Of a stretch of DNA of 16,171 nucleotides, positions 1-8,631 are shown in pieces. This DNA comes from an uncultured Eudoraea sp. (GTDB taxonomy: Bacteria > Bacteroidota > Bacteroidia > Flavobacteriales > Flavobacteriaceae). The notes below the pieces were generated by a model that saw only the letters and a list, made by a program, of their open reading frames with translations, was not told the DNA's origin and made no database searches. Position 1 is the first letter of the stretch; the number at the start of each line of letters is the position of its first letter. The stretch covers positions 1 through 16,171 of the forward strand of contig CAJQNH010000035.1 of NCBI GenBank assembly GCA_905479615.1. Direction: 5' to 3'. Position numbers and translations under genes: made by a program.

Positions 1-135
1 TTATCGGGAACTTTCTCGGAATAATTGAGGATCAATTTATGGGATAAACTTCCTGAAGCTTAATTATTACATCGGCTATTGAACAATTTTTCATAATTTC
101 AACGATCTGCTTTTGTAGCAAACTAACTATTTATT

Positions 136-1389
136 ATGAAAAATAACTACCGGATAGTAGCGCTCATTCTAGTGACATTTTTTGTCATTTCATTTCTAAC
201 CAATATATTGGGTGCTCTAAACCCCAGTGTATCATTAAGTTTTGGCTTAAGTGAAACTATGGCCGGTTTTTTGCCTTTTACGTTCTTTATCGCTTATGGG
301 GTAATGTCTATTCCTTCGGGCTTTATGCTCGAAAAATATGGTGAAAAGCGATTGATGATCTTTGCCTTTTTTCTGGCATTATCTGGTTCAATTCTCTTTG
401 CATGTATCCCAACATTCGGGGTATTTTTAGTAACGCTTTTTACCATAGGAACAGGGATGGCAGTATTGCAGGTAGTAATTAATCCCTTATTGAGAGTGGC
501 AGGCGGAGAAGAACATTATGCCTTTACTTCGGTACTCGCTCAATTAATCTTTGGGGCGGCTTCATTTGTCAGTCCTCAGGTGTATTCATGGCTAGTTACA
601 AGTTTAGGGGAATCAGCGAAAGTGAGTAACTGGTTTATAAATGTACTAGCGCAAATAGTTCCAGCCGAAATGTCCTGGGTTTCCATGTATTGGCTATTTG
701 CTGCAGCTAGTTTAATCATGATATTTATTATCATCTCAATCGCCTTTCCTAAAGTAGATTTAATAGATGAGGAGAAAGTCGGATCCAGAGCTACCTATTA
801 CCGTTTATTCAAAAACAAAATTGTTATTTTATATTTCCTTGGAATATTTGCTTATGTGGGCGTAGAACAGGGAATTTCCTATTGGATGTCAAAATTTCTA
901 CAGATATACCATGGCTTTGATTATGAGACCACCGGAGCAGCAGCAGTTGGTAATTTTTGGGGATTTATGACTATAGGGGGAATCATAGGATTGGTTTTGC
1001 TAAAAATCATGGATAGCAAGTTAGTATTAAGGTTGTTTAGCAGCCTGGCGATAATATCTCTGGCAATAGCTCTCTATGGAAGCGCCAATACCTCTTTATA
1101 TGCATTTCAAATATGTGGTATTTTTTTATCGGTGATGTATCCAATTATTTTATCACTGGCATTAAACTCTGTTAGCGAAAACCACGGCTCATTTGCCGGT
1201 ATTTTAATGACAGGAATTATGGGCGGTGCTGTTGTGCAATTACTCATTGGTTTTGTAAGTGATCTAACATCTCTAAAAACGGGCATGTTGCTCAATTTTG
1301 TTGCTTTGTTATTTGTTTTCAGTATTAGTATCTGGGCCAAGCCTATCATAAAAAATAAAACAATAAGCTTCAAAAAAAGTAAGAATTGA
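136..1389 (+). CDS. MFS sugar transporter, FHS (fucose/glucose-galactose) type
   Basis: Inner-membrane major facilitator protein of 417 residues, probably a proton-coupled importer of a hexose or related sugar. The chain is almost entirely hydrophobic and consistent with 12 membrane helices. The MFS loop 2-3 signature appears as GFMLEKYGEKR at residues 62-72. The FHS-like segment GTGMAVLQVVINP at about residues 105-117 is followed by a conserved-looking stretch ending LAQLIFGAAS. The central cytoplasmic loop (about 208-228) is charged, as expected between the two six-helix halves. The start at 136 gives a normal N-terminus (MKNNYR, then helix 1). The stop is one base before the ROK kinase ATG, so the two are almost certainly co-transcribed and co-translated: uptake followed by phosphorylation. 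The exact sugar cannot be read from sequence; glucose, galactose, mannose or an amino sugar are all possible. Family call is strong, substrate is not. Confidence 0.88.
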   Translation: MKNNYRIVALILVTFFVISFLTNILGALNPSVSLSFGLSETMAGFLPFTFFIAYGVMSIPSGFMLEKYGEKRLMIFAFFLALSGSILFACIPTFGVFLVTLFTIGTGMAVLQVVINPLLRVAGGEEHYAFTSVLAQLIFGAASFVSPQVYSWLVTSLGESAKVSNWFINVLAQIVPAEMSWVSMYWLFAAASLIMIFIIISIAFPKVDLIDEEKVGSRATYYRLFKNKIVILYFLGIFAYVGVEQGISYWMSKFLQIYHGFDYETTGAAAVGNFWGFMTIGGIIGLVLLKIMDSKLVLRLFSSLAIISLAIALYGSANTSLYAFQICGIFLSVMYPIILSLALNSVSENHGSFAGILMTGIMGGAVVQLLIGFVSDLTSLKTGMLLNFVALLFVFSISIWAKPIIKNKTISFKKSKN

Positions 1390-1390
1390 A

Positions 1391-2266
1391 ATGGCAAATT
1401 CCAAAACTTTAAAATTAATTGGTGTAGATCTGGGCGGAACCAAGGTCAACGTAGGATTGGTAGAAGGAAATAAAACACTCAGTAATAAATCACTAAAAAT
1501 ACCTCAGGATACCACTAGTGAATGGGATGTTATCAATGTTATTATTGACTTGATAAAAGCACAACTTGGGGAACACAAAGTTGAAGGTATAGGAATTGGG
1601 GTTCCTAGCATAGTAAACAGGGAAAAAGGAATTATTTATGAGGTTCAAAATATTCCTTCCTGGAAGGAGGTGCCTTTGGCAGCTATTTTGAAAAAAGAGT
1701 TTGGAGTACCTGTCTTTATTGACAATGATGCCAACTGTTTTGCCTATGGTGAATTTAAATTTGGTTTGGGAAAGGGGTATAAACATCTGGTTGGACTTAC
1801 TCTGGGTACCGGAATGGGGTCTGGGATCATTGCAAACAGACACCTGATAGGCGATGCCAATTGCGGGTCAGGAGAATTTGGTATGATTCCTTATATGGAT
1901 GGTATTATTGAGGATTATTGCAGCGGTAAGTTTTTCAAAAACTTTTATGATTTAAATGGGGAGGAATTAATGATTCTTGCCAGGGAAGGAAACAGTATGG
2001 CCATAGAAGCCTTTAAAAAGTTTGGGGAACATTTGGGAAATGCTGTTAAAACCATCCTGTATGCCGTAGATCCTCAGGTAATTATTGTTGGGGGGTCAGT
2101 AGTGGACTCTGTGGATTTTTTTGAACCTAGTTTGAGTCGTAGTATTGGTGATTTTGCCTATAAAAAAGTACTAGAGAATTTTGAGATTTTGTACTCCAAA
2201 ACTTCAAACATTGCCCTATTGGGAGCTGCTTCACTTTACTATGACCGTATTGGAAATAACAGCTAG
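1391..2266 (+). CDS. ROK-family sugar kinase lacking the zinc motif
   Basis: Cytoplasmic sugar kinase of 291 residues, close to the usual ROK length, expected to phosphorylate with ATP the sugar brought in by the adjacent transporter. Visible ASKHA/ROK landmarks are the phosphate-1 loop DLGGTK (13-18), the sugar-binding and catalytic segment IDNDANC (110-116, D113 the expected catalytic base), the phosphate-2 loop GTGMGSG (139-145) and the late adenosine-site segment IIVGGSVV (231-238). Most ROK kinases have a GEFGH histidine followed by a CxCGxxGC zinc-binding motif. Here GEFG is followed by Met165, and the next segment, EDYCSGKFF (174-182), has a single cysteine, so the zinc site appears absent. 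Residues 156-165 and 174-182 otherwise align to the same place, so this looks like a zinc-free subgroup rather than a truncation. Glucokinase, mannokinase or N-acetylhexosamine kinase activity are all possible; regulator function is unlikely because there is no N-terminal HTH domain. Confidence 0.87.
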   Translation: MANSKTLKLIGVDLGGTKVNVGLVEGNKTLSNKSLKIPQDTTSEWDVINVIIDLIKAQLGEHKVEGIGIGVPSIVNREKGIIYEVQNIPSWKEVPLAAILKKEFGVPVFIDNDANCFAYGEFKFGLGKGYKHLVGLTLGTGMGSGIIANRHLIGDANCGSGEFGMIPYMDGIIEDYCSGKFFKNFYDLNGEELMILAREGNSMAIEAFKKFGEHLGNAVKTILYAVDPQVIIVGGSVVDSVDFFEPSLSRSIGDFAYKKVLENFEILYSKTSNIALLGAASLYYDRIGNNS

Positions 2267-2270
2267 TAGA

Positions 2271-2302
2271 TACTCTTTCCTCACAGCTAGCATAAAAGAG
2301 TA
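2271..2302. terminator. Candidate bidirectional terminator hairpin between convergent genes
   Basis: TACTCTTT at 2271-2278 is the exact inverse complement of AAAGAGTA at 2295-2302, giving an 8-bp stem with a 16-base loop in the 59-base gap between the convergent sugar kinase and gltD. It has no clean U-tract on either side, only AT-rich sequence, so efficiency is uncertain. Position is the main support. The heptamer CAGCTAG occurs at the end of the kinase gene and again inside the loop. Confidence 0.4.
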
Positions 2303-2325
2303 ATTCAATAAAATATGAAGTTTTA

Positions 2326-3792
2326 CTAAATTCTTGGTAAATCCCCTTCTCCTTTAAGCGGTAAGTAAGAACTTCCCATTAAATAGGTGTCCACATGATA
2401 AGCAGCCTGTCGCCCTTCTGAGATAGCCCATACAATTAAGGATTGTCCTCTGCGCTGGTCTCCGGCAACAAAAACTCCCGGAACATTAGTCTTATAGTCC
2501 TTTACTGAAGCTTTTATATTGGTTCTCGGGTCAGCCTCCAGTCCTAGTTGCTCGGCAATAGTCATTTCAGAACCGGTAAAGCCCATAGCCAGTAATACCA
2601 GCTCGCAGGGCCATTCTTTTTCTGTACCTTTAATTTCTTTTAAAACTGGTCGCTGCCCCGGTATTTTCTCCCATTCCACATTTACCGTAATCAAACCTTT
2701 TAAACTTCCATTTTTATCACCGATAAACTCTTTGGTTGATATACTGAAAAATCGTTCTGCTCCTTCCTTGTGCGATGAGCTGGTACGCAGTCTCATGGGC
2801 CAGAATGGCCATGGCTGGTCTTCAGGTCGTTCTGCAGTAGCTTTGCCCATTATCTCAAAATTTAATACAGAAGTAGCTCCCTGTCTGAAGGAGGTTCCTA
2901 TGCAATCAGAACCTGTATCTCCTCCGCCAATAACAATAACATTTTTATCTGTGGCTTTAATTTCTTCACCGGGGTACTTCAATCCATCTACTCGTCGGTT
3001 ATTTTGGCCTAAAAAATCCATGGCCTGCACGACTCCTTTTAAATCTGCACCTTTAAGAGGTAAATTTCTCCGAACCGTGGCCCCACCGCACAATACAACA
3101 GCATCATAATCTTTGTTTAGTTCTTCAGCCTTAATATCAATCCCTATATGAACACCACATTGAAATTCAATACCTTCTTCTTTCAAAATTTCGAGCCTTC
3201 GGTCTATAACATGTTTCTCCATTTTAAAATCGGGGATTCCATATCTTAACAGCCCACCAGGTTTTTCATCACGTTCAAAAACGGTAACAGAATGACCCGC
3301 CCTATTGAGTTGCTGAGCTGCTGCCAAACCAGCAGGTCCCGAACCTACAACGGCTACTTTTTTATCCGTTCTAAATTCTGGTGGATTAGCTGCAACCCAT
3401 CCTTTTTGAAAAGCGGTTTCAACAATATTTTTCTCAATATTTTCAATAGACACGGGATCTTCATTGATTCCAAGTACACAAGCTTCCTCACAGGGAGCCG
3501 GGCACAATCTTCCGGTAAACTCAGGAAAATTATTGGTCGCATGTAAAATTTCGGCGGCCTTTTCCCACTTACCTCTATATACCGAATCATTAAAATCGGG
3601 AATTAAATTGCCCAGGGGACATCCGCTATGGCAGAACGGAATACCACAATCCATACATCTGGCACCCTGATTTTTAAGTTCTTTTTCCTTCATAGGAAGC
3701 GTAAACTCTTTATAATTCTGAATGCGATCATCTACCGGAGCATATTTCTCCACTTTTCTATCGAATTCCAAAAATCCTGTTATCTTTCCCAT
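2326..3792 (-). CDS. gltD: Glutamate synthase (NADPH) small subunit
   Basis: Beta subunit of bacterial glutamate synthase (GOGAT), 488 residues, a usual length. It takes electrons from NADPH through FAD and passes them by 4Fe-4S clusters to the large subunit. Near the N-terminus are two cysteine clusters: C46, C49, C54, C58 in RCMDCGIPFCHSGCP, and C97, C101, C105 in LCPAPCEEAC. The first dinucleotide-binding motif, VVGSGPAGLAAA, is at 148-159 (FAD) and the second, VIGGGDTGSDC, at 287-297 (NADPH). FVAGD at 441-445 is the C-terminal FAD-contact motif. The start is 7 bases downstream of the gltB stop on the minus strand, and the order gltB then gltD indicates one operon. No frameshift or missing cofactor residue is seen. 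Related NADPH:acceptor oxidoreductases share this fold, but the adjacent gltB settles the assignment. Confidence 0.96.
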   Translation of the reverse strand: MGKITGFLEFDRKVEKYAPVDDRIQNYKEFTLPMKEKELKNQGARCMDCGIPFCHSGCPLGNLIPDFNDSVYRGKWEKAAEILHATNNFPEFTGRLCPAPCEEACVLGINEDPVSIENIEKNIVETAFQKGWVAANPPEFRTDKKVAVVGSGPAGLAAAQQLNRAGHSVTVFERDEKPGGLLRYGIPDFKMEKHVIDRRLEILKEEGIEFQCGVHIGIDIKAEELNKDYDAVVLCGGATVRRNLPLKGADLKGVVQAMDFLGQNNRRVDGLKYPGEEIKATDKNVIVIGGGDTGSDCIGTSFRQGATSVLNFEIMGKATAERPEDQPWPFWPMRLRTSSSHKEGAERFFSISTKEFIGDKNGSLKGLITVNVEWEKIPGQRPVLKEIKGTEKEWPCELVLLAMGFTGSEMTIAEQLGLEADPRTNIKASVKDYKTNVPGVFVAGDQRRGQSLIVWAISEGRQAAYHVDTYLMGSSYLPLKGEGDLPRI

Positions 3793-3799
3793 CTATCAA

Positions 3800-6700
3800 T
3801 TATATAGTTTCTAATTTTTCTCTTTCCAGCCTTATTAGAGCCTGCTTGTATTCTTCAGGAAAGATTTTAATAAATTTAGGAAGGCTATCTTCCCAATTCT
3901 CAAGGATTCTCTGAGCAAGCGGACTTAAAGTTGCGTTGTAATGATTTTCAATTAATTCCCTAAGTTCCTTTATGTCATTGTCTTCATCAACTGCCAACAG
4001 ATTTAATGCCTCCATATTACACCTTTTCTCAAATGTCTTTTTCTCATCAAAAATGTAGGCGATACCTCCGCTCATTCCTGCGCCAAAATTTCTCCCAACT
4101 TCCCCGAGTATCACAGCTACGCCACCTGTCATGTATTCGCAGCCGTGATCTCCAATGCCTTCTACGACTGCATGCGCCCCGGAATTTCTTACGCAAAAAC
4201 GTTCACCGGCCTTACCGTTTATATAGGCTTCACCTGAAGTGGCACCATAAAGTGTTACATTTCCGGTTATGATATTATTTTCCGGTTGTAAAGTTGATTT
4301 ATCCGGAACTTTTATAATCAACTTCGCGCCTGATAGTCCTTTCCCTAAGTAGTCATTTGTGTTTCCATTGACCACCATAGTAAGGCCTTTGGTAGCAAAA
4401 GCCCCAAAACTTTGCCCTGCAGAACCTGTAAAATTCAATTTCAAGGTGTTTTCCGGGAGTCCCTCAGCACCATATATTTTCGATATTTCATTACTAATAA
4501 TTGCACCTACTGCCCTGTCTGTATTGTGAATCGGAAAATCTAAAGATATTTTTTCCTTTCTAAACAACGCTGGATGTGCTTTCTCTATAATCTCGAACTC
4601 TATAGAATCGTCAATATGATGTTGTTGCTTTTGGGTATTGTAAAGTTTCGTATTCTTTGGAACATCTATCTGATGAAGTATAGGTGTCAGGTCTATTCCT
4701 GCAGACTTATAATGATCAATTGCCGCATTTCTATCTAGTTTTTGCACCTGGCCTACCATTTCCTTAACACTACGAAAGCCTAACTGAGCCATTATTTCTC
4801 TTAATTCCTCTGCTACAAAATACATATAGTTGACTACATGTTCCGGTTTGCCTTTGAATTTCTTTCTCAATTCAGGATTTTGCGTTGCAATACCCACGGG
4901 GCAGGTATTTAAATGGCAAACTCGCATCATAATACATCCGGAAGCAACCAGAGGTGCGGTTGCAAATCCAAATTCCTCTGCTCCTAAAAGACACGCAATT
5001 GCAACATCTCTCCCTGTTTTTAATTGTCCATCGCATTCCAGAACTATTCTGTTCCTCAGGTCATTTAGCACCAAAGTCTGCTGAGCTTCAGCAATCCCTA
5101 ACTCCCATGGAAGGCCAGCATGTTTAAGTGACGTCAATGGAGATGCCCCGGTTCCGCCGTCGAATCCGGAAATAAGAATTACATCGGCCTTAGCTTTAGA
5201 TACCCCGGCGGCAACTGTTCCCACACCGACTTCAGAGACAAGTTTCACATTAATCCTGGCCTTTCGATTTGCAGATTTAAGGTCATAAATTAATTGCGAT
5301 AAATCCTCAATGGAATAGATATCATGATGCGGTGGTGGTGAAATTAGTCCTACGTAGGGGGTGGAATTTCGTGTTTTAGCGATTGCCGGGTTTACCTTTG
5401 GACCAGGAAGTTGGCCTCCCTCTCCCGGTTTTGCACCCTGAGCCATTTTAATCTGTATCTCCTGAGCATTTGTAAGATAATCTGAAGTAACGCCAAACCT
5501 TCCCGAAGCAACTTGTTTAATAGCGCTGTTTCGCCAATCTCCTGTCTGGTTTTTATAGAACCTGTCGGCATCTTCTCCGCCTTCCCCTGAATTGCTTTTA
5601 CCTCCAATCCTATTCATGGCAATAGCCAGATTCTCATGCGCCTCTTTACTAATAGAACCATAGGACATAGCACCTGTCTTAAATCTTTTAACTATTTCAG
5701 TCCAGGGTTCTACCTCTTCAATAGGAATTGGGTCATAATTTGAAAATTCGAATAAACCGCGAATGGTCATTAAATTTTTGGATTGTTCATTTACCATTTT
5801 GGCAAATTCTTTATAGGTGTCCGGCTCGTTATTCCGAACAGACTTCTGAAGTTTGGCAATAGATAAAGGATTGAACATATGCTTTTCCCCATCACGCCTC
5901 CAACGGTATTCACCTCCAATTTCAAGATCTAAATTAGCAGCAATATGCTGATCCTGATAGGCCCTTTTATGTCTTTTGGATACCTCTTTTTCTATTTCAT
6001 ACAATCCAATACCCTGAATACGTGTTGGTGTATTTGGAAAATATTTGTCCACAACTTTGGTGTTAATCCCAATACATTCAAAGAGTTGGGAACCCCGGTA
6101 TGAATTTAGAGTAGATATCCCAATTTTATTCATAACTTTTAAAATACCCTTTCCAATGGCCTTATTGTAATTTTTAATGGCCTCATCAAAAGTGTATTCC
6201 GTAATATCATGTTCTTCAATTTGTTCTGCAATTATCTCATTTACCAGATAGGGATTAATTGCGCTTGCTCCAAACCCGAATAACAGTGCAAAATGATGTA
6301 CTTCCCTTGGCTCCGCAGATTCTATAATGATGCTTAATTTCGAACGTTTACCCAATCGCTGAAGTCCGCTATTTACAAAAGAACAGGCAAGTAATGCAGG
6401 AATAGGTGCTTTGTCTTTATCGGAGTCTCTATCAGATAAAATAATAATGTTTGCCCCGTTATCTATGGCTTTCTCTGCTTCTCTTAAATTGTTTTCAAGA
6501 GCTTCCTCCAAACCATTATGTCCTCTGGCAATATTGTAGAGAATAGGAATGGAAACGACTTTATAGTCAGGGCTGGCATCGTAGTTTTTAATCTTATCAA
6601 GATCTTCTTTGGAAATAACAGGATTTTGGATTTTCAGCTTTCGACAACTCAATTCAGTAATGTCAAAAATATTATAATCACTTCCCAATGTAAGCGAAAT

Positions 6701-8305
6701 ATCTGTTATTAATTCTTCGCGAATACCATCTAATGGTGGATTAGTTACTTGTGCGAAAAGCTGTTTAAAATAATTATACAAAAGCTGAGGCCGCTCAGAT
6801 AATACTGCGATAGGGGTATCTGAACCCATTGAGCCTATGGGTTCTTTTGCATGTTGCCCCATAGGAAGAATAATTGTATTTATGTCCTCCAGGGTATAGC
6901 CAAATACTGCTTTTCTCTTCTCCAGAGAAGCTTCGTTTAAAAAAAGTGGGCAATCGTTATATGGGATATTTTTCAGGTGAACCAAATTGGTGTCCAGCCA
7001 CTTTTTATAAGTATACTTCTTTGCTATTTTTTCTTTAATCTCTTCATCGTTTACTATTCTTCCGGCTTCCATATCAACCAGAAACATTTTTCCCGGTTCA
7101 AGTCGGCCGTGATATTCGATATTCTCCGGTGCTAATTCTACCACACCTGTTTCAGAAGACATAATTACATAACCGTCTTTTGTAACCGAGTACCTTGAAG
7201 GTCTAAGGCCATTTCTGTCTAAAACGGCACCAATGTAACTGCCATCTGTAAAGGGAATAGATGCAGGGCCATCCCAGGGTTCCATCACACAGGAATTGTA
7301 TTCATAAAAAGCTCGCTTCGCTTCAGACATTTCTCTGTTCTTTTCCCAGGCTTCGGGAACAAGCATCATCATTACTTCCGGAAGAGACCGTCCTGTCATT
7401 AGTAACAATTCTACTACCATATCCATAGTGGCAGAGTCAGATTTCCCAGGTAAGATTATGGGTAGAATATTTTTTATTTCTTCTCCAAACAGCTTGCTTT
7501 TTAATAAACCTTCCCTGGATCGCATGCGCATAACATTACCTCTTAGGGTGTTGATCTCTCCGTTATGACACATGTACCTGAAGGGTTGGGCCAGATCCCA
7601 GGTAGGAAATGTATTGGTGGAAAAACGTTGATGAACCAGGGCTAATCTCGTAACCACCCTCGTATCCATTAAATCTTTAAAGTAGAGCTTTATATCATTA
7701 GGCATTAATAGCCCTTTGAAGATGATTATTTTTGTTGAGAGACTGGGAACATAGAAAAATTTACTTTCCGATAATTTGGAGTTTATAAGGGTATGCTCTG
7801 TTACCTTACGGGCGATATATAGTTTAAGGTTAAAATCAAAATCCTTTTGATCCTTATTTTCTTTCCCAACAAAAATTTGCTTAACAAAAGGCTCGGTTTC
7901 ACCAGCTATTCTTCCGGGAATAGCTTTGTTAACAGGAACATTTCGCCATCCTAATAATGGTAATCCCTGCTTTTTTATATTTTCTTCAAAGACAGAGATG
8001 CAATAATCTCTTTGATTTTCTTTTTTTGGAAAGAAAACATTGCCCACAGCATAATCACCTGCTTTAGGAATTGCGAAATCACATTCATCCAGAAAGAACT
8101 GATGTGGAATATCAATCAGGATACCCGCACCATCTCCTGTCTTACCATCGGCACTTACAGCTCCCCTGTGTTCCAATTTATCCAGGATTTCGAGGGCCTT
8201 GTGAATGATATCATTCGACTTTTTTCCTTTTAGGCTGCAAATAAATCCAGCACCACAGTTATCATGTTCAAATTCAGGTAGATACAAGCCTTGTCTTTTC
8301 ATCAT
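3800..8305 (-). CDS. gltB: Glutamate synthase large subunit
   Basis: Alpha subunit of GOGAT, 1501 residues, full length for the bacterial enzyme. It hydrolyses glutamine, channels ammonia internally and reductively aminates 2-oxoglutarate to glutamate. The N-terminal class II amidotransferase domain begins at Cys17 (HDNCGAGF). In this family a short propeptide is removed so that this Cys becomes the nucleophile; the 16 residues before it fit that. A central domain follows, then the FMN-binding synthase domain with GGKSNSGEGGED at 901-912 and PGEGGQLPG some 50 residues later. The 3Fe-4S cluster cysteines are C1124, C1130 and C1135 (CIMMRVCHLNTC). The C-terminal GxGxG beta-helix domain covers roughly 1250-1480. 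Tandem ATGs at 8305 and 8302 make the start ambiguous by one residue. It is the first gene of the gltB-gltD unit, preceded by 326 noncoding bases. Confidence 0.97.
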   Translation of the reverse strand: MMKRQGLYLPEFEHDNCGAGFICSLKGKKSNDIIHKALEILDKLEHRGAVSADGKTGDGAGILIDIPHQFFLDECDFAIPKAGDYAVGNVFFPKKENQRDYCISVFEENIKKQGLPLLGWRNVPVNKAIPGRIAGETEPFVKQIFVGKENKDQKDFDFNLKLYIARKVTEHTLINSKLSESKFFYVPSLSTKIIIFKGLLMPNDIKLYFKDLMDTRVVTRLALVHQRFSTNTFPTWDLAQPFRYMCHNGEINTLRGNVMRMRSREGLLKSKLFGEEIKNILPIILPGKSDSATMDMVVELLLMTGRSLPEVMMMLVPEAWEKNREMSEAKRAFYEYNSCVMEPWDGPASIPFTDGSYIGAVLDRNGLRPSRYSVTKDGYVIMSSETGVVELAPENIEYHGRLEPGKMFLVDMEAGRIVNDEEIKEKIAKKYTYKKWLDTNLVHLKNIPYNDCPLFLNEASLEKRKAVFGYTLEDINTIILPMGQHAKEPIGSMGSDTPIAVLSERPQLLYNYFKQLFAQVTNPPLDGIREELITDISLTLGSDYNIFDITELSCRKLKIQNPVISKEDLDKIKNYDASPDYKVVSIPILYNIARGHNGLEEALENNLREAEKAIDNGANIIILSDRDSDKDKAPIPALLACSFVNSGLQRLGKRSKLSIIIESAEPREVHHFALLFGFGASAINPYLVNEIIAEQIEEHDITEYTFDEAIKNYNKAIGKGILKVMNKIGISTLNSYRGSQLFECIGINTKVVDKYFPNTPTRIQGIGLYEIEKEVSKRHKRAYQDQHIAANLDLEIGGEYRWRRDGEKHMFNPLSIAKLQKSVRNNEPDTYKEFAKMVNEQSKNLMTIRGLFEFSNYDPIPIEEVEPWTEIVKRFKTGAMSYGSISKEAHENLAIAMNRIGGKSNSGEGGEDADRFYKNQTGDWRNSAIKQVASGRFGVTSDYLTNAQEIQIKMAQGAKPGEGGQLPGPKVNPAIAKTRNSTPYVGLISPPPHHDIYSIEDLSQLIYDLKSANRKARINVKLVSEVGVGTVAAGVSKAKADVILISGFDGGTGASPLTSLKHAGLPWELGIAEAQQTLVLNDLRNRIVLECDGQLKTGRDVAIACLLGAEEFGFATAPLVASGCIMMRVCHLNTCPVGIATQNPELRKKFKGKPEHVVNYMYFVAEELREIMAQLGFRSVKEMVGQVQKLDRNAAIDHYKSAGIDLTPILHQIDVPKNTKLYNTQKQQHHIDDSIEFEIIEKAHPALFRKEKISLDFPIHNTDRAVGAIISNEISKIYGAEGLPENTLKLNFTGSAGQSFGAFATKGLTMVVNGNTNDYLGKGLSGAKLIIKVPDKSTLQPENNIITGNVTLYGATSGEAYINGKAGERFCVRNSGAHAVVEGIGDHGCEYMTGGVAVILGEVGRNFGAGMSGGIAYIFDEKKTFEKRCNMEALNLLAVDEDNDIKELRELIENHYNATLSPLAQRILENWEDSLPKFIKIFPEEYKQALIRLEREKLETI

Positions 8306-8631
8306 CTTTATTGCAGTATTTATTCAAAAATATCATTTTTAACGAAATATATACATCATTTAAGAAGATAGTGTGCAAAATATTTAACGTTTACAATAAA
8401 ATGTTAAAAAATATGCAATTTGAAATTTTTATGCCTCTTAAATTGAGATTATAATAAAAGTGGTGGTAAGTATGTCTCGAGATTACTGAGCTAAGGGGTG
8501 ACTTACCTCAGTTGCGTATATATTCTAAGCCTAACCCTGTCTTTAGGAAGAAAATATGAGTGTAATTTTTTAAAATTCTAAGGATACCCCAATAAATATG
8601 GGGGCATAAGATTATATTCTTGATTTAAGGG
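8306..8631. other. Noncoding region upstream of gltB with interleaved inverted repeats
   Basis: No convincing ORF is present in this 326-base stretch between the acyl-CoA dehydrogenase stop and the gltB start, both genes reading leftward. The gltB-proximal third is very AT-rich and carries a -7 match. Further out, GGTAAGT (8465-8471) is inverse-complementary to ACTTACC (8501-8507), and ACTGAG (8485-8490) to CTCAGT (8507-8512). The two pairs interleave rather than nest. A palindrome TCTCGAGA lies at 8475-8482, CCTAA/TTAGG at 8530-8547 can form a small hairpin, and CCCCA (8587-8591) pairs with TGGGG (8599-8603), which could be a weak end signal for the dehydrogenase. A regulatory leader or operator for gltB is the natural guess, but nothing here is diagnostic. 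Confidence 0.55.
8325..8332 (-). promoter_or_regulatory. Candidate gltB -7 promoter element
   Basis: Read on the minus strand this is TATTTTTG, an exact match to the Bacteroidota consensus TAnnTTTG. It sits about 20 bases upstream of the gltB start, which would give a leader of roughly a dozen bases. I see no TTG-type -33 element at the expected spacing, and the region is AT-rich enough for chance matches, so confidence is low. Confidence 0.3.

Noticed and set aside
3..47. Open frame at the left edge ending TAA at 45-47, possibly the tail of an upstream plus-strand gene
   Set aside because: Only 14 codons are visible and no family can be recognised, so it is not listed as a gene. The rest of 1-135 shows no firm promoter; TGCTTTTG at 108-115 misses the -7 consensus by one base.
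2519..3109. Long plus-strand open frame (196 codons) opposite gltD
   Set aside because: It lies wholly antisense to a gene with clear catalytic motifs, its translation shows no recognisable family or domain, and it has no promoter or ribosome site of its own. It is a coding shadow.
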